NCBI GenBank assembly: GCA_002394365.1
Contig: DGTQ01000017.1
Location: 69,023 to 92,636, forward strand
Reading direction: 5' to 3'
DNA length: 23,614 bases
Source: Prevotellaceae bacterium UBA4332
Lineage (GTDB): Bacteria > Bacteroidota > Bacteroidia > Bacteroidales > Bacteroidaceae
Under the pieces are notes generated by a model. That model did not search any database, was not told the origin of the DNA, and saw nothing but the letters and a program-made list of their open reading frames with translations. The translations under genes and the position numbers were made by a program. Numbering within the stretch: position 1 is the first letter of the stretch; each line of letters begins with the position of its first letter. Shown here in pieces: positions 15,360-22,098 of the stretch.

Positions 15360-16009
15360 GCAATACCTCCTTTCTTCTCGTCTTCTATAAACGTTATCGT
15401 GACGTTCTCCTGCTTAAAGCCCATTTGCGATACGATGGGTATCAACAGGTTTGCCGCACCAGTCTTTGCCATTTCGAGGATATTCGTCTTTGGTATGTCA
15501 GCTATGATTGCTTTCCTGCCCTGAGCTTCATAATTTGACAATTCCTCATCGCTGAAGTTCTTTCTCAATACGGCTACATACTGTTTTACGCCATCATGGT
15601 CTATGCTTGATGAAGTCATCACAACGTGCGGCTTTGGCAAAACAATCTCAATTTTCTCGCCATCACGTCTTATGTCATCATCCTTTATCTGACTCATGTC
15701 TATATATGCCTTCATAGTGGCATTAAGGGGAATGGCAACCTTGCGCTTTCCTACTGGCAATTCCAAGGAGAAAGCTTTGCCGAGCGCCTTACCTTCAAGA
15801 CTCACCACATCGTCATGAGTTATTATCTTGTGTACTTTGTACTCTGCAGTATATAGTTTGGAACACTGTCGTATCTGTTGCAACATCATGGGTATTGTGT
15901 CAACACTTTCTACGTTCTCCTCCACGTTGGCATCGCCACCCTTACACGACACCATCACAAAAAGTAATGATGCCACGCACGCGCATGTGTATATAATAAT
16001 GTGTTTCAT
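15344..16009 (-). CDS. DUF4230 lipoprotein
   Basis: The protein has 221 aa from ATG 16009; a TTG at 16015 would place the start inside the terminator T-run and is less likely. A lipoprotein signal (KHIIIYTCACVASLLFVMVSC, lipobox cysteine about 22) precedes TIPMMLQQIRQCSKLYTAEYKVHKIITHDD, KVAIPLNATMKAYIDMSQIKDDDIRRDGEKIEIVLPKPHVVMTSSSID and a late helix, the usual DUF4230 pattern. Function is unknown. Together with the next gene it forms a two-gene unit behind a -7 box at 16220. The transcript from that box would contain a strong terminator-like hairpin immediately before the start codon. Confidence 0.8.
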   Translation of the reverse strand: MKHIIIYTCACVASLLFVMVSCKGGDANVEENVESVDTIPMMLQQIRQCSKLYTAEYKVHKIITHDDVVSLEGKALGKAFSLELPVGKRKVAIPLNATMKAYIDMSQIKDDDIRRDGEKIEIVLPKPHVVMTSSSIDHDGVKQYVAVLRKNFSDEELSNYEAQGRKAIIADIPKTNILEMAKTGAANLLIPIVSQMGFKQENVTITFIEDEKKGGIAWILD

Positions 16010-16050
16010 TTCCAAAAAAATCCCCGCTCTCTGTTGTTAGAGTAGCGGGG
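16010..16050 (-). terminator. Intrinsic terminator-like hairpin abutting the DUF4230 start codon
   Basis: On the reverse strand, CCCCGCT (16050-16044) pairs with AGCGGGG (16028-16022). An inner CTCT/AGAG extends the stem, with a loop AACAAC. It is followed by ATTTTTTT and, within a few bases, by the ATG at 16009. This is a classical stem plus U-tract. Confidence 0.75.
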
Positions 16051-16304
16051 CTTTATGTTTATCCGATGTCGATTGTTTTTAGGAGTTAGTTTGTTAGTAT
16101 TGTTAGTGTGGTAAGAGCTTTTGCAGAATGTTAATAATCCTGTTGTGCTTCTTTCTGTTTTATAGTATGTAATAAGGCACTTTGATTGGGTCTTGCCACC
16201 GGATTACGCTTACAAAGATAGGTATTTTTTGGTTTGACCGCAAGCATTATCATGCCTTTCTCCACTCTGTTAAAATTCTTTAACATTGTGCACGTACACA
16301 CTTT
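16016..16304 (-). other. Intergenic leader between RNase HI and DUF4230 genes
   Basis: The 289 nt hold no gene. They contain a reverse-strand promoter candidate near 16220, about 190 nt of possible leader or small RNA with a GGCA...TGCC stem near its 5' end, a 9-mer tandem on the + strand (TTGTTAGTA, TTGTTAGTG at 16091-16108), and the terminator-like hairpin at 16022-16050. Confidence 0.5.
16213..16220 (-). promoter_or_regulatory. Bacteroidetes -7 box (TATCTTTG) for the DUF4230 unit or a small RNA
   Basis: The reverse strand reads TATCTTTG, with CTTG at 16244-16241 placed 20 nt upstream as an imperfect -33 element. Transcription would start near 16206 and run about 190 nt before the DUF4230 start codon. 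Confidence 0.5.
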
Positions 16305-17162
16305 TTACTTCCTCCCAAAATCGGCTGGAATCTCGCCCCATTTCTTAGTTTCCCACTTCAAAATCGGCACTCGGAAAGAATGGGTCCTGAGCCACAATTC
16401 TGCCCTTCTTACAAGTTCGAGAGTTTTTTCTGTTTCAGGTGTTCTTTCCAGTTTTGTCTTGCATTGTTGCTTCTGCACCCATATCTGGGCATTCACAGAG
16501 TCAGAGTATATCACCTTGTCCTCTATGCCCTGTTTCTCCATCAGAGCGAGGGCATGTACTATGGCGAGGAACTCCCCTATGTTGTTAGTGCCCTTGACAG
16601 GACCGAAGTGAAATATCTTGGCTCCAGTCTGCAGATCCACACACTGATACTCCATCGGACCAGGATTACCTGAGCAACCAGCATCCACAGCCCATGCAGC
16701 CTCCTCCCACCCCCCTCCGAAGGGAGGGGGAGCCGCAGACATGCTCCTATTTTTTGCAGGTGGAATAATTTCCATCAATGATTCCTTTATTTGATTCAAC
16801 ACCGTAGCAGTATTATCTATAACCTCATCATTCGTAAAACGCATGACGGCAAAACCTGCCTTTTGTAGTTCCTCTGTACGGTCTTTATCTTTAACTATTT
16901 GGTCTTCTTTCAGATGATATTGTCCATCAACCTCTATTACGACCTTGGCTTTTAAGTTGACAAAGTCAACAATAAAATCGTTTATTATATGCTGTCTTCT
17001 GAACTTATATCCTAATTGTTGCGACTTAAGATAATCCCATAATATTCTCTCTGCCTCTGTTGGCTCTTTTTTATGTAAGTCCGCAAAAGCACGAAGGATA
17101 TCATAGTTTGCACAATCAGCCGTTTCGTAGATATAAGCCATCAGCTGTCTTTTATTAATCAT
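16305..17162 (-). CDS. Chimeric DUF559 nuclease-like domain fused to RNase HI
   Basis: The ORF has 285 aa. Residues 9-130 are a DUF559 / very-short-patch-repair-like PD-(D/E)xK domain: KKEPTEAERILWDYLKSQQLGYKFRRQH, then D-x3-D and VIEVDGQYH, then AVMRFTNDEV. Residues 157-285 are RNase HI: WAVDAGCSGNPGP (D160), NNIGEFLAIVHALAL (E197), YSDS (D221) and WGEIPADFGRK (D281), all four catalytic acids being present. RNase HI removes RNA from RNA-DNA hybrids. The linker APPPFGGGWEEAA is encoded by a GC-rich REP-like hairpin. RNase HI proteins of this sort normally stand alone and begin near WAVDA; an internal ATG at 16742 would give a 145-aa enzyme. The gene follows argS by 40 nt. Confidence 0.85.
   Translation of the reverse strand: MINKRQLMAYIYETADCANYDILRAFADLHKKEPTEAERILWDYLKSQQLGYKFRRQHIINDFIVDFVNLKAKVVIEVDGQYHLKEDQIVKDKDRTEELQKAGFAVMRFTNDEVIDNTATVLNQIKESLMEIIPPAKNRSMSAAPPPFGGGWEEAAWAVDAGCSGNPGPMEYQCVDLQTGAKIFHFGPVKGTNNIGEFLAIVHALALMEKQGIEDKVIYSDSVNAQIWVQKQQCKTKLERTPETEKTLELVRRAELWLRTHSFRVPILKWETKKWGEIPADFGRK
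16711..16730. repeat. REP-like hairpin, left end of the DUF559 unit
   Basis: Perfect 8-bp stem CCCCCTCC / GGAGGGGG with a GAAG loop, translated as part of the PPPFGGG linker of the chimeric ORF. Confidence 0.85.
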
Positions 17163-17172
17163 TTTCCCTTTT

Positions 17173-17190
17173 CCCCTCCTTTCGGAGGGG
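17173..17190. repeat. REP-like hairpin, right end of the DUF559 unit
   Basis: 7-bp stem CCCCTCC / GGAGGGG with a TTTC loop, located between the argS stop codon and the DUF559 start. It is inverted relative to the hairpin at 16711 and could also serve as an argS-end structure. Confidence 0.85.
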
Positions 17191-17202
17191 CCAGTGGAGG
17201 CT

Positions 17203-18984
17203 TTACATCCTCTCTGGCACTTCTATACCCAGGAGAGCCATACCGTTCTTGATGGTCTTGGCTACGTTGGCAGCTATGCAGAGGCGCACCTGTTTCTGCT
17301 CCTCTGTCTCTGCATTAAGGATAGAGAAGTCGTGATAGAACTGATTGAACGCCTTGGTGAGCTCGTAGCAGTAGTTGGCTATGCCTGAAGGGCTGTAGTC
17401 CTTGCCTGCCTGTGCCACAGCGTCGCCATACTCCGAAATCTTCTGGATGAGGTCTATCTCTTTAGTTGAGAGTTGAGGGTTGAGAGTTGAGAGTTGAGAG
17501 TCCCCATTCGTATTTGCCTTCCTCAATATACTCCTTATGCGAGCATAGGTATATTGTATGAACGGACCTGTGTTGCCGTTGAAGTCGATAGACTCCTCTG
17601 GGTTGAAGAGCATGTTCTTGCGAGCATCCACCTTCAGGATAAAGTATTTCAGGGCGCCCATACCTACTATGCGTGCTATCTCCTGCTTCTCCTCCTCGCT
17701 CATGTCGTCATTCTTGCCCAGTTCGTCGCTGGTCTTTCGTGCATCGGCTATCATGGTGGCTATCAGGTCGTCGGCATCCACCACCGTTCCCTCTCTCGAC
17801 TTCATCTTGCCGTTAGGCAGTTCCACCATACCGTAAGAGAAGTGTACGAGGTCCTTGCCCCACTTGAAGCCGAGCTTGTCGAGCAATATTGAGAGCACCT
17901 GGAAGTGATAGTTCTGCTCGTTGCCCACCACGTAAATCATCTTGTCTATCGGGAAGTCCTGGAAGCGGAGTTTCGCAGTACCTATGTCCTGAGTCATATA
18001 CACCGACGTGCCGTCGCTCCTGAGGAGGAGTTTCTCGTCAAGTCCCTCCTTGGTGAGGTCAGCCCATACAGAGCCGTCTTCCCTTCTGTAGAAGAAGCCT
18101 TTCTCCAGACCTTCCTCCACCTTGTCCTTACCCTCGAGGTAGGTGTCTGATTCGTAGTATATCTTGTCGAAGCTTACGCCGAGTGCCTTGTATGTCTCGT
18201 CGAATCCTGCATACACCCACTCGTTCATCTTAGCCCACAGGGCGCGCACCTCAGGGTCGTTGTTCTCCCATTTCACGAGCATCTCGTGAGCCTCCTTTAT
18301 CAGTGGAGCCTCCTGCTTGGCCTTCTCCTCGTCCATGCCCTGAGCCACGAGTTCCTTTACCTCCTCGCGGTAGTGCTTGTCGAAAGCCACATAGTAGTCG
18401 CCAATGAGGTGGTCGCCCTTCTTGCCTGATGTCTCAGGAGTCTCGCCGTTGCCCCACTTCAGCCATGCGAGCATAGACTTGCAGATGTGTATTCCTCTGT
18501 CGTTCACAATGTTGGTCTTCACCACCTTGTTGCCGTTAGCCTGCATAATCTGTGCCAGCGACCATCCGAGGAGGTTGTTCCTTACGTGGCCTAAGTGCAG
18601 GGGCTTGTTGGTATTAGGCGAAGAATATTCTATCATCACCAGTGGCGAGTCGTCCTTAGCCTGCTTCTCACCATAGTGCTCGTCGGCGTCTATCCTGGCG
18701 AGCAGGTCGAGCCACGCCTCATCGCTGACAGATAGGTTGAGGAAGCCCTTCACCACGTTGTATCCACTGATGGTCTTGCAGTTTGCCTTCAGGTGTTCGC
18801 CTATCTCCTGTGCCGTAGCCTCGGGCGCCTTCTTCGACATCTTGAGGAATGGGAACACTACGAGCGTGAGGTTGCCCTCAAACTCGGCACGTGTCTTCTG
18901 CAGCTGCACCATCTTCTCTGGCACATCCTGACCGTATATTTCTTTTATCGCCGCAATTACGGCGTTCTGAATTGTCTGTATCAT
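17203..18984 (-). CDS. argS: Arginyl-tRNA synthetase
   Basis: The 593-aa class I enzyme charges tRNA-Arg with arginine in the cytoplasm. An N-terminal Add1-type domain ends near VSDEAWLDLLARI. The catalytic core carries the HIGH-like motif in YSSPNTNKPLHLGHVRNNLLG, VKTNIVNDRGIHICKSMLAW, and the KMSKS-region equivalent PNGKMKSREGTVVDADDLI. The C-terminal anticodon-binding helical domain includes QYTYARIRSILRKA and ends LLGIEVPERM, a normal family ending. Residues about 496-507 (SQLSTLNPQLST) come from five tandem 7-mers and look like an inserted loop. It lies 148 nt after metG, the gap being filled by a palindromic element, and the stop codon touches the right end of the DUF559 unit. Confidence 0.96.
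   Translation of the reverse strand: MIQTIQNAVIAAIKEIYGQDVPEKMVQLQKTRAEFEGNLTLVVFPFLKMSKKAPEATAQEIGEHLKANCKTISGYNVVKGFLNLSVSDEAWLDLLARIDADEHYGEKQAKDDSPLVMIEYSSPNTNKPLHLGHVRNNLLGWSLAQIMQANGNKVVKTNIVNDRGIHICKSMLAWLKWGNGETPETSGKKGDHLIGDYYVAFDKHYREEVKELVAQGMDEEKAKQEAPLIKEAHEMLVKWENNDPEVRALWAKMNEWVYAGFDETYKALGVSFDKIYYESDTYLEGKDKVEEGLEKGFFYRREDGSVWADLTKEGLDEKLLLRSDGTSVYMTQDIGTAKLRFQDFPIDKMIYVVGNEQNYHFQVLSILLDKLGFKWGKDLVHFSYGMVELPNGKMKSREGTVVDADDLIATMIADARKTSDELGKNDDMSEEEKQEIARIVGMGALKYFILKVDARKNMLFNPEESIDFNGNTGPFIQYTYARIRSILRKANTNGDSQLSTLNPQLSTKEIDLIQKISEYGDAVAQAGKDYSPSGIANYCYELTKAFNQFYHDFSILNAETEEQKQVRLCIAANVAKTIKNGMALLGIEVPERM
17464..17498. repeat. 7-mer tandem repeat (AGTTGAG), 5 copies, inside argS
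   Basis: Units are agttgag, agttgag, ggttgag, agttgag, agttgag. On the coding strand the unit reads CTCAACT, a rotation of the CTCTCAA heptamer in metG, but on the opposite strand relative to the gene. Confidence 0.9.
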
Positions 18985-18990
18985 AATAGA

Positions 18991-19133
18991 GACCCCCTCA
19001 CTGCCCTCTGGGCATCTCCCCCCGAGAGAGGGAGATTTGATATGTGTTGGGGAGATTTTTCTTTTGTTATTACTTTACTAATCTATTCTCTCCCTCTCGG
19101 GGAGAGATGTCAGTTACTGACAGAGAAGGGGTC
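18991..19133. mobile_element. MITE-like imperfect palindrome between metG and argS
   Basis: The left end GACCCCCTCACTG...ATCTCCCCCCGAGAGAGGGAGA (18991-19035) is matched in inverted orientation by the right end (19088-19133), which on the reverse strand reads GACCCCTTCTCTG...ATCTCTCCCCGAGAGGGAGAGA. The ends are joined by an AT-rich core. The 143 bp have no coding capacity. They fill the metG-argS gap, and the right edge forms part of the metG stop codon. Confidence 0.7.
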
Positions 19134-21246
19134 ACCCCACCTGACTTCCAGGCTTCACATTCTTTGATGTAGTGGCTACTGAGAGCGAGCCGTCATAGTC
19201 AACGGCAGAGAGTATCATGCCCTGACTCTCCTCGCCCATCATCTTGCGTGGAGCGAAGTTTGCCACAAATAGCACCTGCTTGCCCACCAGTTCCTGTGGG
19301 TCTTCGTAGTATGCTGCAATGCCTGAGAGGATGGTTCTGCCCTCTGGTGTTCCGTCGTCAATGTGGAACTTCAGGAGTTTCTTCGACTTCTTCACCTTCT
19401 CGCATGAAGTGACGAGTCCCACGCGGATATCAAGCTTCTCGAAGGTGTCGAAATCTACGTTTTCCTTCACAGGCTCTGGCTCATACTCAGCTGCCTCGTT
19501 AGCCTTCTTGGCATCCTCCAGCTTCTTCAGCTGTGCCTCTATCACGCTGTCCTCTATCTTCTCGAAAAGGAGTGATGGCTCGGCAAGCTGATGACCAGCC
19601 TTCAGTATGTCCATGCTGCCCAGCTGCTCCCAACTGAACGTGTCGAGGTTGAGCATCTCGCGCAGTTTCTTTGACGAGAATGGCAGGAATGGCTCAAAGG
19701 CTATGGCGAGGTTTGCCGTCAGCTGCAGGCAGACGTGAAGAATCGTTGCCACACGGTTAGCTGCCTCGCTGCGTCCCTCACTCTCAACTCTAAACTCTGA
19801 ACTCTCAACTCCTTTCGCCACTTTCCAGGGCTCACACTCCGTAATGTAGCGGTTGCCTATGCGTGCAAGGTTCATAGCCTCCTTCTGCGCCTCGCGGAAC
19901 TTGAACTGCTCTAGATACTGCTCCACGTCTGCCTTCACATTCTTGAATTCGTCTATCGCCTGCTTGTCAACGTCCAGCAGCTCGCCACACTCAGGCACCT
20001 TGCCCTCAAAATACTTCTTCGTGAGCTGCAGGGCACGGTTTACGAAGTTGCCGTAGATAGCCACGAGTTCAGAGTTGTTGCGCTCCTGAAAGTCTCGCCA
20101 AGTGAAGTTGTTGTCCTTAGTCTCAGGCGCGTTGGCAGTGAGCACATAGCGCAGCACGTCCTGCTTGCCTGGCAAGTCCACGAGGTATTCGTGCAACCAC
20201 ACAGCCCAGTTGCGTGAGGTGCTTATCTTGTCGTCCTCCAGGTTGAGAAACTCGTTGGCTGGCACGTTGTCAGGCATTATGTAGCCTCCGTGAGCCTTCA
20301 GCATCACAGGGAATATGATGCAGTGGAACACAATGTTGTCCTTGCCTATGAAGTGCACCAGCCTTGTGTCCTCGTCCTGCCACCACTTCTGCCACGTGCC
20401 CCACTTCTCTGGCTCGCGGTCGCAGAGCTCCTTGGTGTTGGATATATAGCCGATAGGCGCGTCAAACCACACGTAGAGCACCTTGCCCTCAGCACCCTCC
20501 ACCGGCACAGGTATGCCCCAGTCGAGGTCGCGCGTCATGGCGCGAGGCTGCAGGTCCATGTCGAGCCAGCTCTTGCACTGACCATATACGTTGGAGCGCC
20601 ACTCCTTGTGGTCCTCCAGTATCCATTTCTTCAGCCAGTCCTGATACTTGCCCAGAGGCAGATACCAGTTCTTCGTGGCGCGCTTCACCAGTCCGTGTCC
20701 TGGATTATTCTTGTTTGTCGGGTTGATGAGCTCGTCAGGCGAGAGCGTGGCACCACACTTCTCACACTGGTCGCCGTAGGCGTTGAGGTTATGACAGCGC
20801 GGACACTCGCCCACGATGTTCCTGTCCGTAAGGAACTCGCCCGTCACCTCGTCGCAATACTGCTCCTCGGTTATCTCCTCCAGCTCGCCCTTATCATATA
20901 AGGTACGGAAGAAGTCGGAGGCAAACTTATGGTGAATCTTCGAGGTAGTACGGCTGTAGATATCAAAGGAAATGCCAAACTCCTCAAATGACTTCTTAAT
21001 CAACTCATGGTATCTGTCCACCACCTGCTGCACTGTTATGCCCTCCTTCTTAGCCCTGATGGTAACAGGCACTCCGTGCTCGTCCGAGCCACCGATGAAG
21101 AGCACGTCGCGCTTCTTCAGTCTGAGGTAGCGCACGTAGATGTCGGCAGGCACATACACGCCAGCCAAGTGACCTATGTGTACTCCGCCGTTGGCATAAG
21201 GCAGAGCCGAGGTCACTGTAATTCTCTTATAGTTCTTTTGCTCCAT
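19132..21246 (-). CDS. metG: Methionyl-tRNA synthetase with C-terminal tRNA-binding domain
   Basis: The protein has 704 aa from ATG 21246. The frame is open to 21276, but that lies over the -7 box, so 21246 is preferred. The HIGH motif is at residues 23-26 (GGVHIGHLAGVY). The zinc knuckle has CPRC at 148-151 and CEKC at 161-164, and the KMSKS variant KISTSR is at 340-345. The last ~108 residues (FDTFEKLDIRVGLVTSCEKV to SKNVKPGSQVG) are the EMAP/Trbp111-like tRNA-binding domain used for dimerisation. The enzyme charges initiator and elongator tRNA-Met. Residues about 480-489 (VESSEFRVES) come from a 7-mer tandem array. The stop TGA is formed at the edge of the adjacent palindromic element. Confidence 0.96.
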   Translation of the reverse strand: MEQKNYKRITVTSALPYANGGVHIGHLAGVYVPADIYVRYLRLKKRDVLFIGGSDEHGVPVTIRAKKEGITVQQVVDRYHELIKKSFEEFGISFDIYSRTTSKIHHKFASDFFRTLYDKGELEEITEEQYCDEVTGEFLTDRNIVGECPRCHNLNAYGDQCEKCGATLSPDELINPTNKNNPGHGLVKRATKNWYLPLGKYQDWLKKWILEDHKEWRSNVYGQCKSWLDMDLQPRAMTRDLDWGIPVPVEGAEGKVLYVWFDAPIGYISNTKELCDREPEKWGTWQKWWQDEDTRLVHFIGKDNIVFHCIIFPVMLKAHGGYIMPDNVPANEFLNLEDDKISTSRNWAVWLHEYLVDLPGKQDVLRYVLTANAPETKDNNFTWRDFQERNNSELVAIYGNFVNRALQLTKKYFEGKVPECGELLDVDKQAIDEFKNVKADVEQYLEQFKFREAQKEAMNLARIGNRYITECEPWKVAKGVESSEFRVESEGRSEAANRVATILHVCLQLTANLAIAFEPFLPFSSKKLREMLNLDTFSWEQLGSMDILKAGHQLAEPSLLFEKIEDSVIEAQLKKLEDAKKANEAAEYEPEPVKENVDFDTFEKLDIRVGLVTSCEKVKKSKKLLKFHIDDGTPEGRTILSGIAAYYEDPQELVGKQVLFVANFAPRKMMGEESQGMILSAVDYDGSLSVATTSKNVKPGSQVG
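19781..19808. repeat. 7-mer tandem repeat (CTCTNAA), 4 copies, inside metG
   Basis: Units are ctctcaa, ctctaaa, ctctgaa, ctctcaa. The coding strand reads TTGAGAG, TTCAGAG, TTTAGAG, TTGAGAG. It lies between the anticodon-domain segment CEPWKVAK and RVATILHV, where family members usually have only a few residues. Confidence 0.85.
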
Positions 21247-21273
21247 TCTTACTGTTATACTCAATTTTGCACG

Positions 21274-21305
21274 CAAAATTACAAAAAAAATCCCACATAT
21301 GCAAA
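21274..21305 (-). promoter_or_regulatory. Bacteroidetes promoter for metG (TTTG-N20-TAATTTTG)
   Basis: The reverse strand shows -33 TTTG (21305-21302) and -7 TAATTTTG (21281-21274) separated by 20 nt. The predicted start near 21267 supports translation from 21246. Confidence 0.7.
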
Positions 21306-21325
21306 ATTAGCACCCATGATTTCGT

Positions 21326-21730
21326 CTATCTGTCAACCCAGTTTTCTATCTCGACCCCTTCCACACGAGACATGTGCCTGACATTCTCTGTTACAAGCAC
21401 ACATCTGGAACTCTTTGCAGCCGTTGCTATAAAGAGGTCGAAATCTTCTATCATCGCACCTTCTTTGCGCATAGCAGCCTTCTGCACACAGAACTCCCTG
21501 ATATGGCTGTTCAAGGGTATAACATCCACATCTTCTATAAAAGCCTCCACTTCGGCTATATTGCGTTCTTTCTGTGCACTACACTCTGCTCCATAAAACA
21601 ATTCTACTACCGTCAGTTCCGATATGCAACAGTTTCTCCACCCTACGCGTTGTATTGCGTCCCTTACAGACGCATTACCCCTCAAAAGGTGTATGCAGAT
21701 ATTAGAATCTAAAAGGTATCTCCTGCTCAT
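21326..21730 (-). CDS. vapC: PIN-domain toxin, VapC-like
   Basis: The 134-aa PIN nuclease has the four acidic positions of the family: D8 (YLLDSNICIHLLRG), E43 (LTVVELFYGA), and D96 and D98 (MIEDFDLFIATAA). The typical ending VTENVRHMSRVEGVEIENW also matches. VapC toxins are Mg-dependent RNases that cut tRNA or rRNA and are held inactive by their antitoxin. It starts 6 nt after the stop of a small upstream gene that fits as antitoxin, so the pair forms a type II operon. The target RNA is not predictable. A DNA- or RNA-cleaving PIN protein outside a TA system is the less likely alternative. Confidence 0.85.
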   Translation of the reverse strand: MSRRYLLDSNICIHLLRGNASVRDAIQRVGWRNCCISELTVVELFYGAECSAQKERNIAEVEAFIEDVDVIPLNSHIREFCVQKAAMRKEGAMIEDFDLFIATAAKSSRCVLVTENVRHMSRVEGVEIENWVDR

Positions 21731-21736
21731 ACTCTT

Positions 21737-21991
21737 TTACATTGACAAAGGTTCGCGTATGGCAGAAGAAGACTTTATCGAAGCCATAATATCATCTACC
21801 GACTCCTCACCAGCCCAGCATCCAAAGTGCTTATCTAACATTTTGGATGTATAATCATCTTCTTTTTCAGACGATGGTGTCAACATACTCTCCGTAAGAA
21901 TATGTATTATCCTCAACTTGTCCTTGCGTTTCATACTGAGCAACGCAGGAACAAACGGTATGTCCGATTTATTTTCATACCCTGTCAACAT
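21737..21991 (-). CDS. Putative antitoxin of the PIN-toxin pair
   Basis: The protein has 84 aa from ATG 21991; the frame extends to 22018, but that lies in the -7 box. It has no strong DNA-binding signature that I can name. The N-terminal part (FVPALLSMKRKDKLRIIHILTESML) resembles the short helix of small Bacteroidetes antitoxins. The C-terminal part carries a F-G-C-W-A-G motif and an acidic EESVDDIMASIKSSS helix, plausible for wrapping the toxin active site. The position (upstream, 6-nt gap, own strong promoter) is the main evidence. Autoregulation by the TA complex is expected from the family but not visible as an operator. Confidence 0.7.
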   Translation of the reverse strand: MLTGYENKSDIPFVPALLSMKRKDKLRIIHILTESMLTPSSEKEDDYTSKMLDKHFGCWAGEESVDDIMASIKSSSAIREPLSM

Positions 21992-22015
21992 AGTTTCACT
22001 TCTTTTATTCACCGA

Positions 22016-22047
22016 CAAAGGTACATCTTTTTATTTACACTTGCAAA
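22016..22047 (-). promoter_or_regulatory. Bacteroidetes promoter for the toxin-antitoxin operon (TTTG-N20-TACCTTTG)
   Basis: The reverse strand has TTTG at 22047-22044, a 20-nt spacer, then TACCTTTG at 22023-22016. This is one of the best consensus matches in the window, and it moves the antitoxin start to 21991. Confidence 0.72.
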
Positions 22048-22098
22048 TAATTGTGAGTGGAAAATTTTTCTCTCCTTCATGGGAAGCAGGAAAACCGC

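Larger units (their letters stand above)
16699..17201 (-). mobile_element. Candidate mobile unit: DUF559 gene framed by inverted REP-like hairpins
   Basis: The outer ends are GCCTCC (16699-16704) and its inverted copy GGAGGC (17196-17201). Just inside lie a hairpin CCCCCTCC-GAAG-GGAGGGGG (16711-16730) and an inverted relative CCCCTCC-TTTC-GGAGGGG (17173-17190). Aligned as inverted ends both read GCCTCC, five variable bases, then a C-run, CTCCGAA and GGAGGGG. The 503-bp unit contains only the DUF559 domain. One end lies 1 nt past the argS stop codon, the other exactly at the beginning of RNase HI homology. I see no clear target-site duplication. Confidence 0.55.

Noticed and set aside
16699..17201. 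Classical insertion sequence with a transposase
   Set aside because: No DDE, HUH or tyrosine transposase motif is present; the only protein domain is DUF559, and no target duplication was seen.
20290..20901. A 203-codon open frame on the + strand inside metG
   Set aside because: It is antisense to a clearly conserved synthetase, has no recognisable domain and is explained by the codon bias of metG.
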